Positions 1 through 6,503 of a DNA stretch of 14,463 nucleotides are shown here, piece after piece. Numbering within the stretch: position 1 is the first letter of the stretch; every line of letters begins with the position of its first letter. This DNA comes from JBCCSZ01 sp039199225 (GTDB lineage: Bacteria; Bacteroidota; Bacteroidia; Chitinophagales; Saprospiraceae): the NCBI GenBank assembly GCA_039199225.1, contig JBCCSZ010000206.1:1-14463 (forward strand), written 5' to 3'. A program made the position numbers and the translations under genes. Under the pieces are notes generated by a model. That model ran no database searches and was not told where the DNA came from. It was given only the letters and a program-made list of their open reading frames with translations.

Positions 1-486
1 TCCTATCTGGATTTTTACGATGGACAAACAGGGGCGCAAACGGTCGCCAGCCCAGGGGCTATGCTCCATTATTCCATCAATCAACACACCCTCTATACCT
101 TTTTTCGCGAAATGGGAGATGGGCGTAGCAGCATGGAGATCATCATTGTCGATAAGGATGCTTTTTCGGTGACTACCCAAGTGCCACAGCCCGCTTTTTC
201 CCATCCGGAGAATTTGCTCGCTGTATCCAAGCCCATCCTTCAACCCAATATCATCCGTAATTTCAGTCGTTTGTCTTTTTATCTTTCGGTGGAAGGCCGC
301 CTTCAGCTTCAGATTGTAGAGACAAACACTGGCCGCAAACATGCCATTCAGGCGCCTCGCAACTATTTCCCATCCGGACCAAATGAGCTGGAACTTGATT
401 TGTCTGATTTGCCAGCTGGACACTACCAATGCCTTTTATTCGATGGTACCCACCATCAAGTCACCCCCTTTGTCAAGCTAGAGTAA
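1..486 (+). CDS. 3' end of an unrecognised protein, possible T9SS-type C-terminus (partial)
   Basis: The reading frame is open from base 1 to a TAA at 484-486, so the gene starts upstream of the window and only about 161 C-terminal residues are visible. An ATG at 61 exists but nothing marks it as the start, and the 20 codons before it read as normal protein (including LDFYDG). I do not recognise the family. The last ~70 residues are predicted beta-rich and contain a stretch like NELELDLSDLPAGHYQCLLF followed by a terminal VKLE. This resembles the type A sorting domain of type IX secretion cargo (a strand, then 'LPAGxYxxxL', then a basic or hydrophobic end), but the match is loose and no PNP-like opening motif is evident. 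A secreted Bacteroidota protein is therefore an inference; the fragment could equally end in an ordinary Ig-like domain. A 6-bp inverted repeat (474-479/489-494) spans the stop codon and is a weak terminator candidate at best. Confidence 0.7.
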   Translation, partial: SYLDFYDGQTGAQTVASPGAMLHYSINQHTLYTFFREMGDGRSSMEIIIVDKDAFSVTTQVPQPAFSHPENLLAVSKPILQPNIIRNFSRLSFYLSVEGRLQLQIVETNTGRKHAIQAPRNYFPSGPNELELDLSDLPAGHYQCLLFDGTHHQVTPFVKLE

Positions 487-544
487 GCAGCTTGTTTGTT
501 GGTGGAGGCAGTTGTTTATTTGTAATGGACTTCGAGGGTGCTTC

Positions 545-592
545 TTAAGATTTTTGGATCGAATTATTACTCATTATTCATCAAAATCTTAA
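545..592 (+). repeat. Perfect 10-bp inverted repeat directly before the start codon of the 596 gene
   Basis: TTAAGATTTT at 545-554 is exactly complementary to AAAATCTTAA at 583-592, separated by a 28-base AT-rich loop. The right arm ends three bases before the ATG at 596, covering the place where a ribosome would bind. It may be a transcription-factor operator or, if transcribed, an mRNA stem that controls access to the start codon. The arms are AT-rich, so chance is not excluded. Confidence 0.5.
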
Positions 593-595
593 ACC

Positions 596-1144
596 ATGAA
601 AAAGCTACTGCTACCCATGCTTCTATTGGGGCTTTCGGCTGTGTTAATCGTTTCTTGTCAAAAAGAAGAATTGGAGATTAAAGAGGTCAGCGATGCACCC
701 GTCGCAGCCGAAGAAAGAGGCGTTGGCCCGGCGGTCGACCTTGAAATCGTTGGCTACGGCTCCAACATTACCGGAACGACAACTGTCTGCACTGGCGCGC
801 CACTGCCAAATATCAGCTGTGCTGGTGGGCAACGTTTCTTCACTGCCATCATTGCCATCAGAAACAATGGGCCAGACGATCTGCCTCCTGGCACCATCAA
901 GGTGTTGTGGGCCGATCTGACCACCAATTCTCAACAGCAAACGATCGTAACGCACCAGGGCATCCCTGCCGGAACATCGATCCGCGCCAGCCGTCCCTAT
1001 TTCGTTGGACCATGTGATTGTCCGCCACCATTTACGCCATTTGTCCATTCCTTCATGGCATTTGTTGATCCAGGAAACTGCATTCCCGAAACCAATGAAG
1101 CCAACAACCGCTCGCCGCAATACGATACTTGCGACGGTTGCTAA
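596..1144 (+). CDS. Small CARDB-domain-like lipoprotein
   Basis: The 182-residue product begins with a classic lipoprotein signal: MKK, a hydrophobic stretch, and a lipobox VSC ending at Cys21, so it is expected to be lipid-anchored in the envelope. Residues about 47-178 look like a CARDB (cell-adhesion-related, bacterial) Ig-like domain. The strongest sign is the closing motif VDPGNCIPETNEANN at 157-171, close to the 'VDxxNxIxETNExNN' end of CARDB repeats, and RNNGPDDLPPGTIKV (89-103) fits the 'I.N.G....p.f.v' strand. Only one domain is present, whereas CARDB usually occurs in tandem in large adhesins. The mature domain has seven further cysteines (65, 75, 140, 142, 162, 179, 182), unusual for this fold and suggesting disulfides. 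No enzymatic residues are visible; a binding or structural role is inferred. The ATG at 596 is chosen because it gives the complete signal peptide. The gene is monocistronic: 109 bases follow the upstream stop and an intrinsic terminator follows this one. Confidence 0.82.
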   Translation: MKKLLLPMLLLGLSAVLIVSCQKEELEIKEVSDAPVAAEERGVGPAVDLEIVGYGSNITGTTTVCTGAPLPNISCAGGQRFFTAIIAIRNNGPDDLPPGTIKVLWADLTTNSQQQTIVTHQGIPAGTSIRASRPYFVGPCDCPPPFTPFVHSFMAFVDPGNCIPETNEANNRSPQYDTCDGC

Positions 1145-1175
1145 AAAACGGATAAAGACCAAAATAGACTCTAAA

Positions 1176-1209
1176 AGCCTGCCCACTTACACGGGTAGGC
1201 TATTTTTTT
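1176..1209 (+). terminator. Rho-independent terminator after the CARDB lipoprotein gene
   Basis: AGCCTGCCC (1176-1184) pairs with GGGTAGGCT (1193-1201) across an 8-base loop. The one non-Watson-Crick pair is a G-U wobble when read as plus-strand RNA and would be an A-C mismatch on the minus strand, so it is oriented with the upstream gene. It is followed at once by ATTTTTTT (1202-1209) and lies 31 bases after the stop codon. Confidence 0.85.
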
Positions 1210-1273
1210 GGCAGCAAGTACCTTGCACTCGTATCCCACTACTTATCTAAAATGATCTTCGGATGCAATGGAA

Positions 1274-1303
1274 TTGGTATAGCATGAATAAAACATTATC
1301 TTG
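1274..1303 (+). promoter_or_regulatory. Candidate Bacteroidota promoter of the Uma2 gene
   Basis: TTGG (1274-1277) and TATCTTG (1297-1303) are separated by 19 bases, the arrangement expected of a Bacteroidota sigma-A promoter (-33 TTTG-like, -7 TAnnTTTG). The -7 box lacks one T relative to consensus. The expected transcription start would fall at or just before the ATG at 1309, so the mRNA could be leaderless or nearly so. The same TTGG-N19-TA spacing appears before gldA at 10013. Confidence 0.4.
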
Positions 1304-1308
1304 TATAA

Positions 1309-1920
1309 ATGAATGATCGGCAAACCTTCAAGTCACCAAAACTTAGTGTCGAAGCTTACATTGAGCAGGAAATAGACAGCGGTATAAAATACGAATACCA
1401 CAATGGAGAAATATTTGCGCTCGCAGGAGGAACCATTAATCATGGTATCTTGTGCAGCAACATCTTTTCTCAATTGGCTATTCAACTGACGACAAAGAGG
1501 TCATCCTGTAGACCTTACACCAGCGAAATAAAGCTACACATTGTGGCGGAAAATAGCTTTGTATATCCGGATGCAATGGTGGTTTGCGATGAGTTGGAGG
1601 TCTCCCCATTCGAAAAAAATGCGATTGTCAATCCAATACTCATTGTAGAGGTACTGTCAAAATCTACTGCCAATTACGATCGGGGAGATAAATTTTTCAA
1701 ATACAAACAAATTCCAAGCCTGCAAGAGTATGTTTTGATCGAACAAGATAAGGCCATTGTTGATACCTATTTCAAACGGCCCGGTGTTGATCTGTGGCGG
1801 ATTTCTCGCTTTGAAGGCTTAAACAGCCTTGTTCAATTGCAATCCATCGGGATTCAGATGCTTATGTCCGATTTGTACGCTGGTGTAAAAGACCTCGCCG
1901 ACGAAAAATCTGCTGATTAA
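1309..1920 (+). CDS. Uma2 family (DUF820) restriction-endonuclease-fold protein
   Basis: This 203-residue protein shows the ordered signature of the Uma2/DUF820 family (PF05685), which has the PD-(D/E)xK nuclease fold: KYEYHNGEIFALAGG at 27-41 with the N-terminal Glu, an Asn-His pair at 44-45, TSEIKLHI at 71-78, YPDAMVV with Asp88, then VEVLSKST with Glu114, and DRGDKFFKYKQIPSLQEYVLI from about 124 to 144 with candidate lysines at 128 and 131. All expected active-site acids and a lysine are present, so the fold looks intact. The family is very common in cyanobacteria and some Bacteroidota; DNA cleavage is proposed from the fold, but the biological role is not settled. The length is typical (about 190-210 residues). 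No signal peptide, so cytosolic. It stands alone: no methylase, antitoxin or transposase beside it, and it converges on the next gene with only 27 bases between stops and no obvious terminator there. Confidence 0.92.
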   Translation: MNDRQTFKSPKLSVEAYIEQEIDSGIKYEYHNGEIFALAGGTINHGILCSNIFSQLAIQLTTKRSSCRPYTSEIKLHIVAENSFVYPDAMVVCDELEVSPFEKNAIVNPILIVEVLSKSTANYDRGDKFFKYKQIPSLQEYVLIEQDKAIVDTYFKRPGVDLWRISRFEGLNSLVQLQSIGIQMLMSDLYAGVKDLADEKSAD

Positions 1921-1947
1921 AGCGCCCAGTCTATCGAAGTAAATTAC

Positions 1948-4488
1948 TCATCGGATCAAGGTAAAATCTCCTTTGTAAAAGCGGATGGCTCCTTCATTGA
2001 TGCGATAGCGAATCATGGCGATGTACACATCGGAGGGCATGGGTTGACCCTTGAAGGTGCCATTCCAGCCGTAGGATAGGTTGTCGTTGTGGAATACCTT
2101 TTTGCCGTAGCGGTTGTAAATCTGCAAGTCCACAATTTCGATCTGTCCCTTTATAACCGGAAAGAAATGGTCGTTGATTTTATCTCCATTGGGGGTAAAT
2201 GCATTGGGAAATTGAATAATGGCTTCCTCCGTACCGATGTCGATGCTGGCCATCCCCAGACAGCCTTCTGCATTGCTGATTTCCAATAGAAAGCTGGTAC
2301 CTCCCTCTGCCAGGGTGTATTCTAACAGTCGGTCGGTGCCGACCAACGCTCCATCGACATACCACTCATAGCGTAAGTCATTGGTATCCATCGAATCGCT
2401 GAAAACAGGTGCCAACTGTATGGGATCGCCTTCATAAAAGGTACTTGTGCTGGCCGGAGGGTTGGACTGTAGCACAAAACTTGGCGTCGCAACGACTTGA
2501 ACCGGCACTTCGATCAATTGGGTATCGCAGATTGAACTAAGTTCAAAAAAGTAAGACTGGCTCTCAAGAGGGGAGACCTCCAAGCTTAAGCTAGACGAGT
2601 CACCCGCCAGCCACCGGCCACTTCCTTGACCAAGCACAACAGCCTGCAATTCAATGCTTTCACCTTCGCAAATGATGCGTTCTTCTGGCAAAATTTCATA
2701 GCTCGACTGGTAAAAATGCAGATAGACAGAGTCTCGCTCTTCGCAAGCACCCGTACGCCCCTCCACATATACCCATGCCGCCTGCAAGGGACAAGCTTCG
2801 ACAGATTGACTGTCTATCAACACAAGAGGAAACTCGGACTGCCAATTGTAAGTCAAAGCACCTTCTGCACTTAACAATAAGCATTCATCCGGACATAGTA
2901 GGAGGCTATCTGTACCGTTTTCAAGCTCTAGGACGGGCCTGTCGAATAGTTCGATGCGTAGACTGTCATAGACATAGCGGCCACAGCCAAAGTCGTTGCT
3001 CAAGCACAGGATGATTTCTTCGGTCCCTTCGATCAATGTATCTTCCAGCGGCTGTATTGGGATGACCAGTTGACTTTGTCCGGCTACCATTCGGATGCTA
3101 TCTGGTGCATCGATGACATAATCTAAACCCTCGACGGCTATTCCTTTCCGTTCCAATTGAAATTGAAAGTCTTCTGTCAAGGCTTGGGGGAAGTTAATGA
3201 CAATACTGTCCTGATTGCCGCTGCAGCCCTCGACCAAGCGCCCCAATTCATTGTTGTATACAAGCTGTAATTCCGGCCGTCGGCTGCCCAACTCGGCAAT
3301 AAAAACGCCAGAGTCAAACTGTGGATCGCCCCGGTCTGCGATAGCGAGCTTCAGCCGATAGGTGTTGCAAGGCGTAACTTTTGCCCTGGCTGTCAAACTC
3401 TTTTTGCGACCGAGAGAGTCGGCCGTAAAACCATCGTATTGTAAGCTTTGGCCCCCAAAGTTGTCTCTGAAATAGGGCCAATTTTGAAAATTATTGACGG
3501 AGTCGATCTGGACAGGGATGGCGGTACCTGGTAGTACAGCAATGTTTCTCTGGTTACCGATGTTGGGGTCTCCATCGATGTCCTGACCGGAGATGAGAAA
3601 AGCAAAGATGTCGTTGAAGCCCTGGTTGATCCATTCGGGATATTCCTCGGAGCCAAAAATAAATTCAAATTGCAGTTCATCGGTGTTGGCAAATACCTCC
3701 AATTCCAATACACAAGCATCGACGGATGCCAGGGGACTGCCATAAAAGGTCGACAAATAATCCAAGTCAGCATCCCCAGGACTGTTGATTTCCAGGGAAG
3801 CATCCGTCAGATCGTTGGGGCCGACCATGTTGAAGGCCGTGCCATTGGTCAGTAGGACACCTTTGGACAGCCCCAAGTCTGTATCGTCGGCCTCGAACAA
3901 AGCGATCTGTCCGCCGACACAACGGATGCTATCCACTTGAATATTGGTTTGTGGCCTGGCCAATGCTTCGGCGATGCTTTCTGGTGTCACGAGGGTATTG
4001 ATGCGCAGGGGAGCGGGAGGGGCGCAATCGCTGCTGCACGTCCAATAGCCAGCCCATCCTTCCCTTTGTTCGCTGGCATCGGACTGGAAAGCAATGGTCA
4101 TACAGCCGCTGTTGGCCTGCAGTCTGAGACAGACACCTCCACCGTCGGTCGGTCCCCCGTTGGACAATTGTCGGATGAGTGGCGCATTGGTGTCCGGCCC
4201 ATCGTAAAAGGTTAGTTGGTCGGGAAGCTCTAGGTTGTAGTATTCAAATTGAAAGAGCAGGCATTCCGGTGCTGGGTCCGGGCAGATGGTAAATTGATGG
4301 TTTTCGCTGCTTGCATAGGGATTGTCAGGACCTCCGGAATCGTAGAGCCAGGCCGAACAGTCTGTTGCACTGCCTTGATCTACTGTATAGCTGGGGGCAT
4401 CTGTTGGGGGTTGAGCTGCCACATTTCCGAGGAAGATCGCCCAGCAAAACAATAGGAACACAAAGTGTTTGGCCAAACACCTCTTCAT
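1948..4488 (-). CDS. Secreted multidomain protein: CUB-like, choice-of-anchor L, Calx-beta-like, CHU_C (T9SS type B sorting domain)
   Basis: An 846-residue exported protein. A signal peptide (about 1-25, ending NVAA before Gln26) is followed by a CUB-like segment (about 44-151; paired cysteines, FYDGP at 94-98, GxCLRL). A choice-of-anchor L domain follows (about 165-401), with LSKGVLLTNG, the hallmark FGSEEYPEW (278-286) and FNDIFAFLISG (291-301), and a closing LAIADRGDPQFDSGVFIAEL. Next comes a Calx-beta-like stretch (about 415-515; 'VIPIQPLEDTLIEGTEEIIL') and Cys-containing Ig/PKD-like segments (about 530-750). The end (757-846) is a CHU_C/gliding-motility-associated domain: FPNAFTPNGDKINDHFFP, IYNRYGKKVF, GWNGTFKGQPMPSDVY. 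In Bacteroidota this C-terminus directs proteins to the type IX secretion system, so the product is expected outside the cell or on its surface, perhaps as an adhesin. No catalytic motif was seen. The start gives a complete signal peptide. It is transcribed on the minus strand downstream of the cytochrome gene, 62 bases away, with a hairpin between. Confidence 0.92.
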   Translation of the reverse strand: MKRCLAKHFVFLLFCWAIFLGNVAAQPPTDAPSYTVDQGSATDCSAWLYDSGGPDNPYASSENHQFTICPDPAPECLLFQFEYYNLELPDQLTFYDGPDTNAPLIRQLSNGGPTDGGGVCLRLQANSGCMTIAFQSDASEQREGWAGYWTCSSDCAPPAPLRINTLVTPESIAEALARPQTNIQVDSIRCVGGQIALFEADDTDLGLSKGVLLTNGTAFNMVGPNDLTDASLEINSPGDADLDYLSTFYGSPLASVDACVLELEVFANTDELQFEFIFGSEEYPEWINQGFNDIFAFLISGQDIDGDPNIGNQRNIAVLPGTAIPVQIDSVNNFQNWPYFRDNFGGQSLQYDGFTADSLGRKKSLTARAKVTPCNTYRLKLAIADRGDPQFDSGVFIAELGSRRPELQLVYNNELGRLVEGCSGNQDSIVINFPQALTEDFQFQLERKGIAVEGLDYVIDAPDSIRMVAGQSQLVIPIQPLEDTLIEGTEEIILCLSNDFGCGRYVYDSLRIELFDRPVLELENGTDSLLLCPDECLLLSAEGALTYNWQSEFPLVLIDSQSVEACPLQAAWVYVEGRTGACEERDSVYLHFYQSSYEILPEERIICEGESIELQAVVLGQGSGRWLAGDSSSLSLEVSPLESQSYFFELSSICDTQLIEVPVQVVATPSFVLQSNPPASTSTFYEGDPIQLAPVFSDSMDTNDLRYEWYVDGALVGTDRLLEYTLAEGGTSFLLEISNAEGCLGMASIDIGTEEAIIQFPNAFTPNGDKINDHFFPVIKGQIEIVDLQIYNRYGKKVFHNDNLSYGWNGTFKGQPMPSDVYIAMIRYRINEGAIRFYKGDFTLIR

Positions 4489-4502
4489 GGCATTTTAATT
4501 GA

Positions 4503-4526
4503 TTCAGACACTGCGAAGTATCTGAA
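4503..4526 (-). promoter_or_regulatory. Minus-strand hairpin between the cytochrome c gene and the CHU_C gene
   Basis: Read on the minus strand, TTCAGATACT pairs with AGTGTCTGAA around the 4-base loop TCGC; all ten positions pair, one as a G-U wobble. On the plus strand that pair would be a C-A mismatch, which favours minus-strand RNA. It lies 14 bases before the CHU_C gene start at 4488 and 24 bases after the cytochrome stop. No T-run follows, so it is a weak terminator or a 5' leader/processing structure. Confidence 0.45.
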
Positions 4527-4550
4527 CGATGAAACGGTCCAAGGGCTATG

Positions 4551-4949
4551 TCACTGGCATTCTTCTAGCTGCGTGCGGACATCTTCCGGACTGATGTACG
4601 TTTCGACATTGCGCCACTTGTAGTTGATGAAATTGATCAGATTGGCAATTTCAATGTCATTGATGTCTTTAATGGCAAGCATTGGCTGATCATAGGTACG
4701 ACCGTTGACCACGATTTCACCGACCAAGCCGTTCTTAATGATGCAGGACAGCTGGTCAATGTTAGCCTCAAGATAGTCCGAACCTGCGATGGGCGGGAAG
4801 AGGCCCTTCAGCCCCTGTCCCTCCTCCATATGACAACTGGCACAGTAGTGCAAATACAGTCCTTCCCCTTGCTTATATGGATTTATATCACAGCTAAAGT
4901 AAAGAAAAGCAAGCAGAAAACAGAGTATGGCAAAACTTGATTTCGTCAT
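4551..4949 (-). CDS. Monoheme class I cytochrome c lipoprotein
   Basis: A 132-residue envelope electron carrier. The N-terminus has a short hydrophobic segment ending in a lipobox-like FSC at Cys20, so it is probably a lipoprotein. The heme attachment motif CASCH is at 36-40, preceded by a GEGLYLHY helix and followed by the usual GQGLKGLFPPIAGSDYL (45-60). The likely distal heme ligand is Met90 in YDQPMLAI, and the C-terminal helix is DINDIEIANLINFINYKW. This is the order of a small class I cytochrome c (c-555/cbb3 CcoP-like fold). Its ATG overlaps the stop of the SCO gene by four bases (ATGA, 4946-4949), so the two are probably translationally coupled. The context suggests it hands electrons to, or is matured with, a copper-containing terminal reductase elsewhere; no oxidase subunit genes are in the window. 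The C-terminal ~20 residues (ISPEDVRTQLEECQ) form a short tail typical of Bacteroidota homologues. Confidence 0.92.
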   Translation of the reverse strand: MTKSSFAILCFLLAFLYFSCDINPYKQGEGLYLHYCASCHMEEGQGLKGLFPPIAGSDYLEANIDQLSCIIKNGLVGEIVVNGRTYDQPMLAIKDINDIEIANLINFINYKWRNVETYISPEDVRTQLEECQ

Positions 4950-5587
4950 TGAATAGCCGTTTCGTCCAACAATTTTTGGATGTCGCCCATGAAGCGATCG
5001 ACATCTTCTGCATCTACGCCATTGGCAAATCCACGCACATATCGGTTTTGGTCTACCAAGATGATGCGGCCACTGTGGTCGAAGCCACCTGGTGCGTCGG
5101 GGTCTTTTTGTGCAACGATAAAATACTCATCTGCCATGTCATAGATATGGTCTTCATCTCCCGTTACGAAATGCCACCGGTCGGTGTCAACCTCAAGTTT
5201 TGTGGCAAACTTTTTCAGTACGGCGACAGTGTCGTGGCGCACATCAATGGAGTGGGAGAGAAGGACTACTTTGTCGTTGTCCTTGAACTTATCGTGAATG
5301 CGCAGCATTTGCTGCTTGACCTTTGGACAAATGGTCGGGCAAGAAGTAAAGAAAAAATCTGTTATGTAGATTTTGTCTTCAAAACTGGCGTTGGTAATGA
5401 TATTACTGTCTTGATTGACAAAAGAGAAGTCTTTGATGCGGTGATAAACCGTATCACCGTTTTCAACTGTGCGGTTGCCAAGGATTGGAAGCTGGCCATC
5501 TGCATCTGGGTTTTTGACACAGGATAACAGTAGCAGGAAGAGCGCTGCGCTCAAGCTGCCCAGTAGAAACAGGAAGCGTTTGTGCAT
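4946..5587 (-). CDS. SCO1/SenC family copper chaperone, lipoprotein
   Basis: The chosen start at 5587 gives a 213-residue protein with a lipoprotein signal (MHKRFLFLLGSLSAALFL, Cys23 in LLSC). A longer in-frame ATG at 5638 would put 17 polar residues in front of the signal and overlap the upstream gene by 32 bases, so it is rejected. The thioredoxin-like SCO domain has the copper-binding CPTIC (Cys83 and Cys87) after the strand YITDFFFTS, then LLSHSIDVRHDTVAVL, DRWHFVTGD, and the third copper ligand His171 in FDHSGRIILVDQ. SCO proteins deliver copper to the CuA site of cytochrome oxidase or act as thiol oxidoreductases in the periplasmic space; all three ligands are here, so copper binding is expected. 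It sits 19 bases after the helical lipoprotein gene and overlaps the cytochrome c gene by four bases, forming one operon. No cytochrome oxidase genes adjoin, so the client is unknown. Confidence 0.93.
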   Translation of the reverse strand: MHKRFLFLLGSLSAALFLLLLSCVKNPDADGQLPILGNRTVENGDTVYHRIKDFSFVNQDSNIITNASFEDKIYITDFFFTSCPTICPKVKQQMLRIHDKFKDNDKVVLLSHSIDVRHDTVAVLKKFATKLEVDTDRWHFVTGDEDHIYDMADEYFIVAQKDPDAPGGFDHSGRIILVDQNRYVRGFANGVDAEDVDRFMGDIQKLLDETAIQ

Positions 5588-5606
5588 AATTGGGTGGTTT
5601 GTGAAG

Positions 5607-6191
5607 TTATTTGGCGGTACTATTATTCCGCAAATCATCTATAAATTTGTTGCCATCTGTAATGGCTGTCTCGATGTCTGACTTTACCTTATTGACCTTT
5701 TTCATTTCTTCCTCCAAGTACTTCATCACTTCGTCTTGGGGGTCCTGTGGAGCGGGATGTTTAAAAGAATGCATCCAATCCCACATGCCTTTGTTGGCAC
5801 TTTCCACCTTGTCAAATTCTTTTTTGAGCTTTTCTTCCAGCTCTTGATTCTCTTCATTTTTTGCTGCCCGAATGGCCTGCGCCAACGTACGACGGAGTTT
5901 GGTGATTTCAGTCATTCGAGGCATTACTTCATCGTGGGTATTCATCACCAAGTCGTACAACTTAGCACGTTGAGTAACAGGATCTTCCTCGGCGTTCATT
6001 ACCACTTTATAGTCTGCCTCACCAGCAGCTTTGTCTCCTTTTTCAATGCTTTCAGGCTGGTATTTGTTGTCAAAGGCTTCCATAAATTCATCCTTTTCCT
6101 CTTCGGGTTTATCCTGTGGTTTTTGACTGTTCGTACAGGCGATTGCAAGCGAGAGGATCAGAGAAGCCAATAAGAGCGTTCTTACATTCAT
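5607..6191 (-). CDS. Helical lipoprotein of unknown function heading the SCO/cytochrome operon
   Basis: A 194-residue protein with a lipoprotein signal (hydrophobic to residue 18, lipobox AIAC with Cys19). A charged, probably unstructured linker (20-60, rich in K, E, D) precedes a helical region. The body is predicted almost entirely helical: about 72-110, 112-134 (Glu/Lys-rich, coiled-coil-like) and 153-190. Two segments stand out: VMNTHDEVMPRM (82-93) and MWDWMHSFKHP (136-146). They carry methionines and histidines (M83, H86, M90, M93, M136, M140, H141, H145) that, if brought together in a helical bundle, could form a metal site. No enzyme family is recognised; proteins of this type in Bacteroidota have been labelled 'viral A-type inclusion protein' on coiled-coil similarity only. 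As the first gene of an operon with a copper chaperone and a cytochrome c, a role in copper or respiratory-complex assembly is a reasonable inference but unproven. Confidence 0.85.
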   Translation of the reverse strand: MNVRTLLLASLILSLAIACTNSQKPQDKPEEEKDEFMEAFDNKYQPESIEKGDKAAGEADYKVVMNAEEDPVTQRAKLYDLVMNTHDEVMPRMTEITKLRRTLAQAIRAAKNEENQELEEKLKKEFDKVESANKGMWDWMHSFKHPAPQDPQDEVMKYLEEEMKKVNKVKSDIETAITDGNKFIDDLRNNSTAK

Positions 6192-6257
6192 TTTATCGTT
6201 TGTTTAGGTCGCTTTGAGTGTGCGACAAACCGGTTTAAAAAATTCTTAAAAGCACCA

Positions 6258-6265
6258 CAAAGTTA
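6258..6265 (-). promoter_or_regulatory. Candidate -7 promoter box of the lipoprotein/SCO/cytochrome operon
   Basis: Read on the minus strand these bases are TAACTTTG, an exact match to the Bacteroidota -7 consensus TAnnTTTG, 66 bases before the start codon at 6191. No convincing TTTG/TTGG -33 element is found at the expected spacing, so the call rests on the -7 box alone. The leader it would make includes a 10-base palindrome AAACCGGTTT (6227-6236) and a 5-bp stem GTCGC/GCGAC (6208-6226). Confidence 0.35.
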
Positions 6266-6469
6266 AGGGATAAATCACTTTTATGTGGTGAAAAGCGAGC
6301 AAATTGGTTTTTGTTCAGAAACAATCTGAATTGACGGATGTTGTGAACAAACTGACAAGAATTCCATTTTCATTCCAACTTTCCCAGTCACAGATCGCTG
6401 TTGGTAAATTATAAACAGTATGTTGAAAAAAATTGCAACCAAACGCAAGAGTTGTTGTTATACTTGAGA

Positions 6470-6503
6470 AGGGGTAAAGGAGGTTCAATGTAGCTTTACC
6501 CCT
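6470..6503. repeat. Perfect 10-bp inverted repeat overlapping a -7-like box upstream of the CRY-DASH gene
   Basis: AGGGGTAAAG (6470-6479) is exactly complementary to CTTTACCCCT (6494-6503), with a 14-base loop. A promoter-like TAGCTTTA (6491-6498, one base off TAnnTTTG) runs into the right arm; it is identical to the box before gldA at 10036. A competing pairing is possible between AAAGGAGG (6476-6483) and CCGCCTTT (6505-6512) with one mismatch. It lies 128 bases before the cryptochrome ATG. It could be an operator or a leader structure; no T-run of terminator quality follows. Confidence 0.5.

Noticed and set aside
474..494. 6-bp inverted repeat CAAGCT/AGCTTG around the first stop codon as a terminator
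   Set aside because: The stem is short, includes the stop codon in its loop, and is followed only by TTTGTT; too weak to call.
644..1186. Minus-strand 180-codon frame opposite the CARDB lipoprotein
   Set aside because: It is antisense to a convincing lipoprotein gene, starts in its terminator region, and shows no domain or signal.
4937..5527. Plus-strand 196-codon frame opposite the SCO gene
   Set aside because: It is antisense to the SCO gene, whose copper-binding motifs are clear; the frame is an echo of its codon pattern.
5588..5638. Longer start for the SCO gene at 5638
   Set aside because: It places 17 residues before an obvious lipoprotein signal and overlaps the upstream gene; the ATG at 5587 fits better.
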